From Frateuria hangzhouensis (GTDB lineage Bacteria; Pseudomonadota; Gammaproteobacteria; Xanthomonadales; Rhodanobacteraceae), in the NCBI RefSeq assembly GCF_026410505.1, contig NZ_JAPMIU010000004.1:124001-188000 (forward strand): a DNA stretch of 64,000 bases, in the 5' to 3' direction. A program made the position numbers and the translations under genes. The notes under the pieces are model-generated. The model was not told where the DNA came from and did not search any database. It saw only the letters and a program-made list of their open reading frames with translations. This document shows positions 32,513 to 40,776 of this stretch, piece after piece. Each line of letters begins with the position of its first letter. Position 1 is the first letter of the stretch.

Positions 32513-34279
32513 TCACGGATGAAACGGCCAGAACTGCGGGATCAGCCACATCGACAACGCGCAGAACAACGCGATCAGTGGGATGCCCACTTTCATGAAA
32601 TCGGTGAAGCGGTAGCCGCCGGCGTAATAGACCATGGTGTTGGTGGGGTAGCCCACCGGCGTGGCGAACGAGGTCGCGGCGGCGAAGGCCACCGCCACCA
32701 CGAACGGCCGCGGGTCGGCATTGGCCGCGTGCGCCACCGTCACCGCGATGCCCACCATCAGCACCACCGAGGGGTTGTGTCCCATCAGTTCGGTGAGCAG
32801 TGCGGTCAGCAGGTAGACCATCAGCAGCGCGGCCAGCGGACCGTGGCTGCCGACCAGCCCCATCGCGCCATGCACGACCACGGTGGACAGCCCGGTCTTC
32901 TCGATCGCGATACCCAGCGGCAGGATGGCGCCGAGCAGGATGATGATCTTCCAGTCCATGCCCTCGTAGATGTCCTTGCGGCCGAAGCAGCCGGTCAGCG
33001 CCATCGCGGTGGCGCCGCACAGCGCCGCGATCGGGATCGGCAGCCAGTGCATGCCCGAGGCGATCACCACCGCCGCCATGATCACCACGGCGATCCAGGC
33101 CTTGCGCATGCTGCCGCGGGCGTCGTCGCGTTCGGACAGCACGATGAAGGCGTCGTCGTTGCGCAGCTTCGGCATGCCGCCCTCGTCGACCAGCGCCAGC
33201 AGCACGTCGCCGACCGCCAGGTCGGTGTTGCTCAGCTTGTCGCGCAGTACCTGGCCGCGCCGGTGCACGGCCAGCACGCTGGCGCGGTAGCGCCAGTCCA
33301 GGCCCAGCTCGGACAGCCGCCGGCCTTCGGCGGGGCTGCCCGGGGCGACCATCAGCTCGGCCAGCACGCGCGTGCGGTCGTCCTGGCGCGCGTAGTGCTG
33401 GTCGGGCGCATTGCGCAGGCGCGCGCGGCGCTGGAAGTCCTCGATCTTGTCCCAGTCGCCGCGCACCAGCAGCACGTCGCCAACGGTCAGCTTCTGCTCG
33501 CGCGGCGACCACATGCGGCGCTCGCCGCGCAACAGCTCCAGCGGATAGACGCCGTATTTGTCGCCCAGTTGCGCCTCGGCGATGCGCGTGCCCACCAGGG
33601 GTGACTCCTCGCCGACCACCAGTTCGGTGACGTACTTGCCGACATCGCCGCCCTCCGGCAGCGCCGCGTCGATCTGCTTGGGCAGCAGCTTGCGGCCGAC
33701 CAGCATGAGGTAGGTCATGCCGGCCACCGCCAACAGCGCGCCCATCTTGGTGAATTCGAACACGCCGAACGGCGGCAGCCCGTGCTTCTGCGCCAGGCTG
33801 TCGGTGAGCAGGTTGGAGGAGGTGCCGATCAGCGTGCACACGCCGCCCATCTGCGCCGCGTAGGCCATCGGCATCAGCACCCGCGCCGGCGAGGTGCCGG
33901 TGCGCTGGCACACGCGCAGCGCCAGCGGCAGGAACGTGGCCACCAGCGCGATGTTCTTCACGAACGCGCCCAGCGGGGCGATCGCCAGCATCATCGCCAG
34001 GGTCAGCAGCCAGGGTTTGCGGATGCGCATCAGCAACTGCGTCAGCGGCTCCAGCGCGCCGGAGCGTTCGATGCCCAGGCTCAGCGCGAACATCGCCGCC
34101 ACCGTCACCGTCGCTTCGTTGCTGAAGCCCGACAACGCCTCCACCGGCGTGACGATGCGCAGCACCACCAGCGCGGCCAGCACCAGCAGCGCAACCAGGT
34201 CGATGCGCACCTTCTCGCTGGCGAACAGGCCCATCGCGCCGACGATGATCGCTACCGTGGCCCATGCCTGCCAACTCAT
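32513..34279 (-). CDS. SLC13/DASS-family permease with TrkA-C (RCK_C) domains
   Basis: A 588-residue inner-membrane anion transporter. Two halves of about five to six TM helices each (~1-195 and ~400-588) flank a cytoplasmic segment (~205-390) with two TrkA_C-like domains (SPLVGTRIAEAQLG, KLTVGDVLLVRGDWDKIEDF, LAVGDVLLALVDEGGM). Typical DASS motifs are MGGVCTLIGTSSNLL and the second-half SFATPVGYPTNTMVY. Such proteins carry sulfate, dicarboxylates or other anions with sodium; the substrate cannot be read from sequence. It is monocistronic, divergent from the patatin gene. Confidence 0.85.
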   Translation of the reverse strand: MSWQAWATVAIIVGAMGLFASEKVRIDLVALLVLAALVVLRIVTPVEALSGFSNEATVTVAAMFALSLGIERSGALEPLTQLLMRIRKPWLLTLAMMLAIAPLGAFVKNIALVATFLPLALRVCQRTGTSPARVLMPMAYAAQMGGVCTLIGTSSNLLTDSLAQKHGLPPFGVFEFTKMGALLAVAGMTYLMLVGRKLLPKQIDAALPEGGDVGKYVTELVVGEESPLVGTRIAEAQLGDKYGVYPLELLRGERRMWSPREQKLTVGDVLLVRGDWDKIEDFQRRARLRNAPDQHYARQDDRTRVLAELMVAPGSPAEGRRLSELGLDWRYRASVLAVHRRGQVLRDKLSNTDLAVGDVLLALVDEGGMPKLRNDDAFIVLSERDDARGSMRKAWIAVVIMAAVVIASGMHWLPIPIAALCGATAMALTGCFGRKDIYEGMDWKIIILLGAILPLGIAIEKTGLSTVVVHGAMGLVGSHGPLAALLMVYLLTALLTELMGHNPSVVLMVGIAVTVAHAANADPRPFVVAVAFAAATSFATPVGYPTNTMVYYAGGYRFTDFMKVGIPLIALFCALSMWLIPQFWPFHP

Positions 34280-34498
34280 GCACGCGCTCCGCGGCGGCGG
34301 GCGGATCCGGCCGGGGTCGCGCGAAACGGGGCGTTCAGGCGGGTATCGGCTGGCATGGTTCCTTGGGGCTGCCTCGTCAATGGCGCGGACGCCGACCCGT
34401 CCATCATAGCGGCCGCGGTCGCTGGCGTCGGACGGACGACTTCACCACAGCACCACGCTAACGTATCGTGAGGGTCCGCTCTTCTGCAGGCCGACCGC

Positions 34499-35401
34499 AT
34501 GAGCCATTCCGACCCGGTACCGGCCACGGACGCACCACGCCAGACGATCGCCCTGGCCCTTGGCGCCGGCGGCGCCAAGGGCCTTGCCCACATCGGCGTG
34601 ATCGAGGAGCTGGAGCGCCAGGGCTATGTCATCGGCGCCATCGCCGGCAGTTCGATGGGGGCGCTGATCGGCGGCATCTACGCCATGGGCAAGCTGCCGG
34701 TCTACCGCGACTGGGTATGCAAGCTGGCGCGGTTCGACGTGTTGCGGCTGGTCGACTGGACCTTCCGCGGCGGCCTGATCAAGGGCGAGAAGATCATCGA
34801 GACCCTGCGCCAGCTGATCGGCGATGCGCGCATCGAAGATCTGCCGCTGGCCTACACCGCGGTGGCCACCGACATCGACCGCGAGCGGGAGGTGTGGCTG
34901 ACCCGCGGCGAATTGTTCGACGCGATCCGCGCCTCGATCGCCATTCCGACGATCTTCCGACCGTACACCATCGATGGCCGCCGGCTGGTCGATGGCGCCT
35001 TGCTCAACCCCGTGCCGGTCACGCCGCTGATCCGCGAACGTGCCGATTTCCTGTTCGCGGTCAGCCTGGACGGACCGACCGAGCGCCGCGCCCCCGAGCA
35101 GGACGTCGTGGCCAGCGGCGACGCACCGCCGGGCTGGCTCGGCCGGCTGTTCGCCCACGGCGAGGACAAGCCGCCGCAGGCGCACGAGCCCGGCGCGCTG
35201 GCACTGCTGACCCAGTCCATGGACCTGATGCAGTCGAACCTCTCGCGGCTGCGCCTGGCCGCCTACGACCCGGACCTGCTGATCCAGATCCCGCGCGACG
35301 CTGCCGCCACATACGAGTTCTATCGCGCCAGCGAGTTGATCGAACTGGGCCGCAAGCGCACCCGCGAGGCACTCGAGCGGTTCGACGCCACGCGCGACTA
35401 G
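34499..35401 (+). CDS. Patatin-like phospholipase (RssA type)
   Basis: A 300-residue cytosolic acyl hydrolase. It has the glycine-rich oxyanion loop GAGGAKGLAHIGV (~22-34), the nucleophile motif GSSMG (Ser52) and the catalytic Asp165 in LVDGALLNPVP, giving a complete Ser-Asp dyad. The C-terminal part (~205-300) is helical. No signal peptide or translocator domain is present, so this is the RssA/NTE-like cytoplasmic type, not the secreted PlpD type. The ATG at 34499 is well placed; no strong Shine-Dalgarno is obvious. Lipid substrate is unknown. Confidence 0.88.
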   Translation: MSHSDPVPATDAPRQTIALALGAGGAKGLAHIGVIEELERQGYVIGAIAGSSMGALIGGIYAMGKLPVYRDWVCKLARFDVLRLVDWTFRGGLIKGEKIIETLRQLIGDARIEDLPLAYTAVATDIDREREVWLTRGELFDAIRASIAIPTIFRPYTIDGRRLVDGALLNPVPVTPLIRERADFLFAVSLDGPTERRAPEQDVVASGDAPPGWLGRLFAHGEDKPPQAHEPGALALLTQSMDLMQSNLSRLRLAAYDPDLLIQIPRDAAATYEFYRASELIELGRKRTREALERFDATRD

Positions 35402-35413
35402 CTCGCCGCCGGG

Positions 35414-35782
35414 TCAGTGCGGCCCGTGCACGGACAGGTAGTTTTCCAGATAGGCCTTCAAAGCCACGGCGTTGTTGTGCTCTTCGTCGCGGGCGCCGAA
35501 CAGCAGCGTGACGTGGCCGCGGCGGGCCTTCTCGGCCAGCGCCTGCCACGCCTCGGGCATGGCATCGAGCTCGCCCGCGTAGCGGTGGCGAAAGCCCTCC
35601 CAGCGGTTCGGTTCATGGCCGAACCACTGACGCAGATCGCGCGAAGGGCCGACCTCCTTCACCCACAGGTCCAGCGCGGCGTCCTCCTTCTTCAGGCCGC
35701 GCGGCCACAGGCGGTCGACCAGCACGCGGTAGCCGTCCTTCGATGACGGCGGGTCGTAGACGCGTTTGACGGTCAGGCTCAT
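35414..35782 (-). CDS. DUF488 family protein (YeaO-like)
   Basis: A 122-residue soluble protein with the family's conserved RVYDPPSSKDGYRVLVDRLW (~7-26), PRGLKKEDAALDLWVKEVGPS and RYAGELD, and the late motif TLLFGARDEEHNNAVALKAY. This is the YeaO branch of DUF488, whose biochemical role is not known. Convergent with the patatin gene (12-nt gap between stops). A good Shine-Dalgarno (AGGGGG) precedes the ATG at 35782. Confidence 0.88.
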   Translation of the reverse strand: MSLTVKRVYDPPSSKDGYRVLVDRLWPRGLKKEDAALDLWVKEVGPSRDLRQWFGHEPNRWEGFRHRYAGELDAMPEAWQALAEKARRGHVTLLFGARDEEHNNAVALKAYLENYLSVHGPH

Positions 35783-35837
35783 GGCGCCCCCTGTAAAGGA
35801 ACCTGCCCCAAGCTTACCCCTGGCGGGTGAACGCGCC

Positions 35838-35896
35838 GTAGGGTGGGCTTCAGCCTGCCTCGGGGAATCGGAGCCGGTGGGCTGAAGCCCACCCTA
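35838..35896. repeat. GTAGGGTGGGC-type REP palindrome
   Basis: GTAGGGTGGGCTTCAGCC pairs with GGTGGGCTGAAGCCCACCCTA. The left arm has diverged (CAGCCTGCCT). It ends four nucleotides from the stop codon of the leftward glycosyltransferase gene. Confidence 0.85.
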
Positions 35897-35900
35897 GGCC

Positions 35901-36617
35901 CTAGAGTTCCTCGACATGGGTGACCTTGGCGCGGCGCATCAGCCAGGCCACGCCACGCAGGTCGGCCAGCCCAACCCAGAGGCGGTCGAGCATGCCGTAC
36001 TTGGAGGTGCCGGCGGTACGCGGGCGATGGCCGACCGGCACGCTCTGGCTGGCGAAGCCGGCGCGGCGCACCAGCGCCGGCAGGTAGCGGTGCATGTGGT
36101 CGAAGTAGGGCAGGCGCAGGAAGGTCTCGCGCTCGAACAGCTTCAGGCCGCAGCCGGTATCCGGGGTGGCGTCCTTGAGCATGCGCGAGCGCACCGCGTT
36201 GGCGATCTTCGAGGAGATCCGCTTGTTGAAGCTGTCGCGGCGCGTGGTGCGCCAGCCGGCGAACAGTTTGACCTCGGGCGGCGCGCTGGCGCGCGCGGCC
36301 AGCAACTTGGGGATATCGGCCGGATCGTTCTGGCCGTCGCCGTCGAGGGTGGCGATCCAGGCGCCGCGCGCGGCGCGCACGCCATTGGCCACCGCGGTGC
36401 TCTGCCCGCTGCGGCTGACGTGGTGCAACACGCGCAACTCCGGATAGCTCGCCTTCTGTGCGGCCAGCACGGCACGGCTGTCGTCGCTGGAATCGTCGTC
36501 CACGTAGACGATCTCGAAGTCGGCCTTGCCGCGCAGCGCGGTGGCGATTTCGGCAAGCAGCGGCGGGATGTTGTCGCGCTCGTTGAACACGGGCACGACG
36601 ACGGAAAGCTCGGGCAT
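35901..36617 (-). CDS. Family 2 glycosyltransferase (dolichol-phosphate-mannose-synthase-like)
   Basis: A 238-residue inverting glycosyltransferase, GT-A fold. N-terminal LSVVVPVFNERDNIPPLLAE (~4-23), the nucleotide-binding DDDSSDDS (~41-48), the metal/donor motif TLDGDGQNDP (~91-100) and GCGLKLFERE (~155) match the DPMS/ArnC-like branch. No C-terminal TM pair is present, unlike ArnC or GtrB, so it is probably peripheral on the inner membrane. It likely moves a sugar from a nucleotide donor to a polyprenyl phosphate; the sugar is unknown. Monocistronic, bracketed by REPs. Confidence 0.85.
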   Translation of the reverse strand: MPELSVVVPVFNERDNIPPLLAEIATALRGKADFEIVYVDDDSSDDSRAVLAAQKASYPELRVLHHVSRSGQSTAVANGVRAARGAWIATLDGDGQNDPADIPKLLAARASAPPEVKLFAGWRTTRRDSFNKRISSKIANAVRSRMLKDATPDTGCGLKLFERETFLRLPYFDHMHRYLPALVRRAGFASQSVPVGHRPRTAGTSKYGMLDRLWVGLADLRGVAWLMRRAKVTHVEEL

Positions 36618-36696
36618 GAGGCCAGTCCGGGGGGAACGATTGGGCGGGGATTATCGCCGATGCGCGGCGTTGGCGCAGGCGACGCGCCAGCTTCTC

Positions 36697-36757
36697 TGCA
36701 GGAGCGCCCTTGGGCGCGACCGTGATGGATGGCGGTCGCGCCCAAGGGCGCTCCTAC
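36697..36757. repeat. REP (AGGAGCGCCCTTGGGCGCGACCG family)
   Basis: CAGGAGCGCCCTTGGGCGCG and CGCGCCCAAGGGCGCTCCTAC enclose a short centre (ACCGTGATGGATGGCGGT). It lies just past the parB stop, between parB and the glycosyltransferase gene. Same family as 51954; 41716 is a sequence variant. Confidence 0.85.
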
Positions 36758-36768
36758 ATGAGGCCAAC

Positions 36769-37638
36769 TCAGCGCAGCTTGCCCAGGATCCCGTCCAGCT
36801 CGTCGTTGCTGTGGTAGTGGATCACCAGCTTGCCGCGCCCGCCCCGGCCCTGCGCGAGCTCCACGCGGGCACCGAAGCGTTCAGCCAGCTCGCGCTCCAG
36901 CGCGTCGACGTTGGGGTCACGCGAGCCACCGGTTCTGGCCTTGCCCTTGGGCGCGTTCTGCGCGCGGCGCGCGGCGTCTTCCAGCTCACGCACGCTCCAG
37001 CCCAGGGTCGAGGCCTGGCGCGCCAGCGGCACGGCGATGGCCTCGTCCAGGGTGAGCAGGCAGCGGGCGTGGCCCATTTCCAGCTTGCCCTCGTCGAGCA
37101 GCTTCTTGATCGCTGCCGGCAGTTCGGTCAGGCGCAGCAGGTTGGACACGGCCGCGCGCGAGCGGCCGACCGCGTCGGCGGCCTGCTGGTGGGTGAGGTC
37201 GAAGTCATCGATCAGACGCTTCAACGCGTCGGCTTCCTCCAGCGGCGTGAGGTCCTGGCGCTGGATGTTCTCGATCAGCGCCATCGCCGGCACGGCGGCC
37301 TCGTCGACGGACTTGACCAGCGCCGGGATCTCGCTCATCTGCGCACGTTGCGCAGCGCGCCAGCGCCGCTCGCCGGCGATCAGCTCGTAGCTGTTCGTAC
37401 CCAGCGCACGGACCACCACGGGCTGGATCAGGCCCTGCGCCTTGATCGAGGCGGCCAGTTCGTCCAGCGCCTCTTCGTTCCAGTGCCGGCGCGGCTGGTA
37501 CTTGCCCGGCTGGATCTGCTGGATCGGCAGGCTGCGCAGTTCGCCTTCCTGTTCGAGCGGCGAGGCGGTGCCGGCGCCATCGCCGCCGAGCAGCGCGTCC
37601 AGCCCGCGGCCGAGTCCCCGTTTCTTCGCGGCGGCCAT
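36769..37638 (-). CDS. parB: Chromosome-partitioning protein ParB
   Basis: A 289-residue CTP-dependent DNA clamp that loads at parS and works with ParA in origin segregation. The order is N-terminal KKRGLGRGLDALLGG, the ParB/Sulfiredoxin N-domain (RSLPIQQIQPGKYQPRRHW; ELIAGERRWRAAQRAQ, the CTP-binding GERR motif), the helix-turn-helix (DLTHQQAADAVGRSRAAVSN) and the C-terminal dimerisation domain (GRGGRGKLVIHYHSNDELDG). Adjacent to parA (2-nt gap). I found no canonical parS consensus in this window. It is the last gene of the rsmG-parA-parB cluster. Confidence 0.96.
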   Translation of the reverse strand: MAAAKKRGLGRGLDALLGGDGAGTASPLEQEGELRSLPIQQIQPGKYQPRRHWNEEALDELAASIKAQGLIQPVVVRALGTNSYELIAGERRWRAAQRAQMSEIPALVKSVDEAAVPAMALIENIQRQDLTPLEEADALKRLIDDFDLTHQQAADAVGRSRAAVSNLLRLTELPAAIKKLLDEGKLEMGHARCLLTLDEAIAVPLARQASTLGWSVRELEDAARRAQNAPKGKARTGGSRDPNVDALERELAERFGARVELAQGRGGRGKLVIHYHSNDELDGILGKLR

Positions 37639-37640
37639 GG

Positions 37641-38486
37641 TTACTCCTGGTGGATGTCGGCAGCCGCGTTCAGCGTGGCACCGGTGTCATGCATGTCATG
37701 GAGGGCGGCCACGGCCGCCTGCGCACCGCGCTCGCGGCGGATGATCTCGCCGGCCAGGCCGATGTAGGCGATCGCGCCGCGCGAGCTGCGGTCATACAGG
37801 TGGATCGGCTGGCCGTGGCTGGGCGCCTCGGCCAGGCGCACGTTGCGCGGGATGATCGAGCGCAGCACCTTGTCGCCGAAGTGCTGGGTGAGCTGCGCGG
37901 AAACCTCGTTGCCCAGGTTGTTGCGCACGTCGTACATGGTGCGCAGCAGCCCCTCGATCTCCAGCTTCGGGTTCAGCCGCTGGCGCACCGCCTTGACCGT
38001 TTCCAGCAGGCTGGAAAGCCCTTCCAGCGCGAAGTATTCGCACTGCACCGGGATCAGCAGACTGTCGGCCGCGGCCAGCGCGTTCAAGGTGAGCAGGTGC
38101 AGCGAAGGCGGGCAGTCGATCAGGATCGTCTGGTAGTTGCCGCTGACCTTGGCCAGTTGCTCCTTGAGCCGGCTTTCGCGGGCGATCGCGTCCATCAGTT
38201 TCAATTCGGCCGCGGTCAGGTCTCCGTTGCCGGGCAGCAGGTCGTAGTGCGATTCTGTGCCGACGATGGCGCGCTCGATCGGCGCTTCGTCCAGCAGCAC
38301 CTCGCAGCCGTTGGGCTTGGCCTCGCGCTTGTCCACGCCCGAGGCCATGGTCGCGTTGCCCTGTGGGTCGAGGTCGACCAGCAGCACTTTGCGCTTGGCC
38401 GCCGCCAGCGCCGCCGCGAGATTGACTGCCGTCGTGGTCTTGCCGACGCCGCCCTTCTGGTTGGCGACAGCGATGATGCGGGCCAT
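37641..38486 (-). CDS. parA: Chromosome-partitioning ATPase ParA (Soj)
   Basis: A 281-residue deviant-Walker ATPase that drives origin segregation with ParB. The motif KGGVGKTTTAVNLAAALA is at residues 11-28, the A' motif LLVDLDPQGNATM at ~36-48, and Walker B ILIDCPPSLHLLT at ~122-134. It has no N-terminal helix-turn-helix, so it is the chromosomal (Soj) rather than plasmid type. It is followed by parB after 2 nt. A small membrane-protein gene sits between it and rsmG. Confidence 0.97.
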   Translation of the reverse strand: MARIIAVANQKGGVGKTTTAVNLAAALAAAKRKVLLVDLDPQGNATMASGVDKREAKPNGCEVLLDEAPIERAIVGTESHYDLLPGNGDLTAAELKLMDAIARESRLKEQLAKVSGNYQTILIDCPPSLHLLTLNALAAADSLLIPVQCEYFALEGLSSLLETVKAVRQRLNPKLEIEGLLRTMYDVRNNLGNEVSAQLTQHFGDKVLRSIIPRNVRLAEAPSHGQPIHLYDRSSRGAIAYIGLAGEIIRRERGAQAAVAALHDMHDTGATLNAAADIHQE

Positions 38487-38587
38487 GGGTCGATAGCTAC
38501 CGGTTGCGCGGAAAGGAACCTAGTGTAGTGCGTCCGGCGCGGCGGGCGACCCCGACCGTGCCGGCGCTCCCGGCGGCGTGCGGCGGC

Positions 38588-38770
38588 TCAATGCGAACCG
38601 GCGGCGCCGGCGCGGCGACGGAGCCGGTGCCAGGAGAACAGCTCCAGACCCAGCCCGACGAGCAGCAACGGCACGCCGAACAGCGGCTGGCCGAAGAAGG
38701 CCGGACCCAGCCCGAGCGCGAACACGACGGCGCCGGCGACGAGGAATGCGATGCTGGCCAGGCGGTGCAT
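38588..38770 (-). CDS. Small two-TM membrane protein of unknown function
   Basis: A 60-residue protein with two hydrophobic helices (ASIAFLVAGAVVFALGLGPA ~6-25 and GVPLLLVGLGLELFSW ~32-47) and a short basic tail. ATG at 38770 has an excellent Shine-Dalgarno (GGAGGGAG, six nucleotides away), so it is very likely expressed. It lies between rsmG and parA on the same strand. I recognise no family; role unknown. Confidence 0.7.
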   Translation of the reverse strand: MHRLASIAFLVAGAVVFALGLGPAFFGQPLFGVPLLLVGLGLELFSWHRLRRRAGAAGSH

Positions 38771-38824
38771 GCGGTACTCCCTCCACGGATCGGAATGCCG
38801 AGCATAGTCCGGAAACGGCATGCG

Positions 38825-39454
38825 CTACGTACGGCCGAGCACCAGCACCTGCCGCTCCGCCGCCAGCCCAGGCACCTGCAGCGCATGACGCCCGCGCAAG
38901 CCGAAGCCGGCCGGAATCCCGTGCAGCTCGTCATCGGCCGAGCGGCCCTTCATCGCCAGCCAGGTCCCGTCCGGCGCAAGCAGGTGCCCGCCCAAGGTGA
39001 GCATGTCGGCCAGGCTGGCGAAGGCGCGCGCGGTGATGCAGTTGAACTGGCCCTGGACATCCTCCACCCGGGACTGCACGGCACGCACGCCCTCGAGCTT
39101 GAGCGAGCGGATCGCCTCGCGCAGGAAGCGCACCTTCTTGCCGTTGGAATCGACCAGCAGCACGTCGCGTCCCGGCGCGGCGATGGCCAGCGGGATGCCG
39201 GGCAAGCCCGGGCCGGTGCCCAGATCGGCCAGGCTGGCGCCCTCGACGTAGGGCAGGATCGCCAGCGAATCGAGCAGATGGCGGGTGACCATCCCGGCCG
39301 GATCGCGTACGGCGGTGAGGTTATAGGCGCTGTTCCAGCGTTCGAGCAGCGCCTGGTAGTCGAGCAGCCGCCCGATCGCCTCCGCCGGCAATGCCAGGTC
39401 GAGCGCAGCCAGGCCCTGTTCGAGCTGGAGATGCAGGTCGGGGCGGGAGCTCAT
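38825..39454 (-). CDS. rsmG: 16S rRNA (guanine527-N7)-methyltransferase RsmG
   Basis: A 209-residue methyltransferase (formerly GidB) that makes m7G527 in 16S rRNA; its loss gives low-level streptomycin resistance. The SAM site is LADLGTGPGLPGIPLAIA (~75-92), preceded by WNSAYNLTAVRDP and TRHLLDSLAILPY, which are family hallmarks. Length matches E. coli RsmG (207). The ATG at 39454 is chosen; an open frame continues upstream but without family similarity. Its usual partner mnmG is not adjacent. Located before parAB, as in many proteobacterial origin regions. Confidence 0.95.
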   Translation of the reverse strand: MSSRPDLHLQLEQGLAALDLALPAEAIGRLLDYQALLERWNSAYNLTAVRDPAGMVTRHLLDSLAILPYVEGASLADLGTGPGLPGIPLAIAAPGRDVLLVDSNGKKVRFLREAIRSLKLEGVRAVQSRVEDVQGQFNCITARAFASLADMLTLGGHLLAPDGTWLAMKGRSADDELHGIPAGFGLRGRHALQVPGLAAERQVLVLGRT

Positions 39455-39525
39455 CGGCAGTCCGGTGCGTGGGCGGGACCGCCCAGTATCCGCGCGCGGG
39501 CGCGCCGAAGCCAGATGAGCGCCGC

Positions 39526-39972
39526 TCAGGCGGGGTCGAGCTCGACCCGCGTGACCATCAGGCCACGTTCGCGCAGCGCCGCGTTGAGCGCGCGCTTGAG
39601 CCGGCTGCCGAGCGCGCGAGGGTCGTGGCCGGGCTCGGCCTCTTCGTGCAGCGCTTCGAGCGCGCTGCGGCGGATCAGCTGCGCCGCCTGGTCGATGACC
39701 GGGTCGACCCGTTCGGGCTCCAGCACCTGCCAGTACACCCGACCGCACAGGCCCTGGGCATCCGACGCATCGCGCAGCTGCAGGATCTGCCCGGTCAGGT
39801 CGATCCGATGGCCCAGCCGGTCCAGCCCCGGCAGCACCAGGTGCAGGCCCGGTTCGAGCATGCGCGGCGGGCGGCCACGGCGGTGCAGGCACTGCACATG
39901 GCCTGCCGGCACCCGGCGCAACAAGGCGCAAAGCAGGCAGGCGAGGACAGCGGAAACCAGGAGCGCGGGCAT
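39526..39972 (-). CDS. Short SPFH/band-7-like membrane protein
   Basis: A 148-residue protein with an N-terminal TM helix (~3-18) followed by RVPAGHVQCLHRRGRPPRML and EPGLHLVLPGLDRLGHRID, the characteristic start of SPFH (stomatin/HflK) domains. Later residues (RVYWQVLEPERVDPVIDQAA, LNAALRERGLMVTRVELDPA) match the rest of a minimal SPFH fold, but the long C-terminal coiled coil is missing. Full SPFH proteins are 250-400 residues, so this is a short version. Probably membrane-anchored with the domain on the periplasmic or cytoplasmic face; function unknown. Confidence 0.75.
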   Translation of the reverse strand: MPALLVSAVLACLLCALLRRVPAGHVQCLHRRGRPPRMLEPGLHLVLPGLDRLGHRIDLTGQILQLRDASDAQGLCGRVYWQVLEPERVDPVIDQAAQLIRRSALEALHEEAEPGHDPRALGSRLKRALNAALRERGLMVTRVELDPA

Positions 39973-40148
39973 GGCGGATGGCCGTTGGGTTGCGGACGAC
40001 GCGGCAGGGGTCCGATGCTAGGGCGACCGGTGCCGTGCAGAATTAATGGCTTTTTAACGCCTTTGGAAACAGATCGGCTGCCCGCTTCCCCGCTTGAGTG
40101 CCGCAACGTGATTGAACGCACAATTTTTCCGCCTTTCCCGGCCGCCAC

Positions 40149-40694
40149 GTGCCGGTGACCCGCCCGGACGCGCCGGCGATGCTGGTGGTGATGGGCGTCT
40201 CCGGCTCGGGCAAGAGCACCATCGCGCGCCGGCTGGCCGATGCGCTGGGCTATGCCTTCCTCGACGGCGACGACCTGCATCCGCCGGCGAACATCGCCAA
40301 GATGAGTCTCGGCGTGCCGCTGGAGGACGCCGATCGGTGGCCGTGGCTGGAAGCGATCGCCGCCTGGATGCGCCAGGAGCTGGCCGCCGGCCATAGCGCC
40401 GTGGTCGCCTGTTCGGCCCTCAAGCGGGTCTACCGCGAGCGCCTGTGCCAGGTCGGGCCGGCGCTGCGCTTTGTCTACCTGGACGTGGGCCACGACGAGC
40501 TGGCCCGGCGCATGCGAGGACGCGAGCACTTCATGCCGCTGGCGCTGCTGGACAGCCAGTTGGCCACGCTGGAACCGCCGGCCCGCGACGAGCCGGCGTT
40601 GCGGGTGGATGCGAACGGGACGGTGGAGGAAACCATAGCGCAGGCGCTGCGCGGGCTTGAGCGGCAAGGCCTCGGCACACCGCATACCTCGTAG
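40149..40694 (+). CDS. gntK: Gluconokinase (GntK/IdnK type)
   Basis: A 181-residue kinase phosphorylating gluconate to 6-phosphogluconate for the Entner-Doudoroff or pentose-phosphate route. It has P-loop MGVSGSGKSTIARRLA (~15-30), the FLDGDDLHPPANIAKM substrate loop (~37-52), and CSALKRVYRERL (~84-95), all GntK hallmarks. The start is GTG 40149; ATG 40179, just before the P-loop, is possible, and neither has a clear Shine-Dalgarno. Its stop codon TAG (40692-40694) is part of the GTAG head of the REP that follows. No gluconate transporter is adjacent. Confidence 0.92.
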   Translation: MPVTRPDAPAMLVVMGVSGSGKSTIARRLADALGYAFLDGDDLHPPANIAKMSLGVPLEDADRWPWLEAIAAWMRQELAAGHSAVVACSALKRVYRERLCQVGPALRFVYLDVGHDELARRMRGREHFMPLALLDSQLATLEPPARDEPALRVDANGTVEETIAQALRGLERQGLGTPHTS

Positions 40695-40752
40695 GGTGGG
40701 CTTCAGCCCACCGCCTTTTCGCGACATCGTGGTGGGCTGAAGCCCACCCTAC
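40691..40752. repeat. GTAGGGTGGGC-type REP palindrome (supplies gntK stop)
   Basis: GTAGGGTGGGCTTCAGCCCACC and GGTGGGCTGAAGCCCACCCTAC enclose an ~18-nt centre. The TAG within the leading GTAG is the in-frame stop codon of gntK. Confidence 0.92.
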
Positions 40753-40776
40753 GCCACCTGCGCGCCTGCAGCCACG

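Noticed and set aside
36700..39600. A parS site near parAB
   Set aside because: I looked for TGTTTCACGTGAAACA-like palindromes and for CACGTG cores around parAB, and found none that fit.
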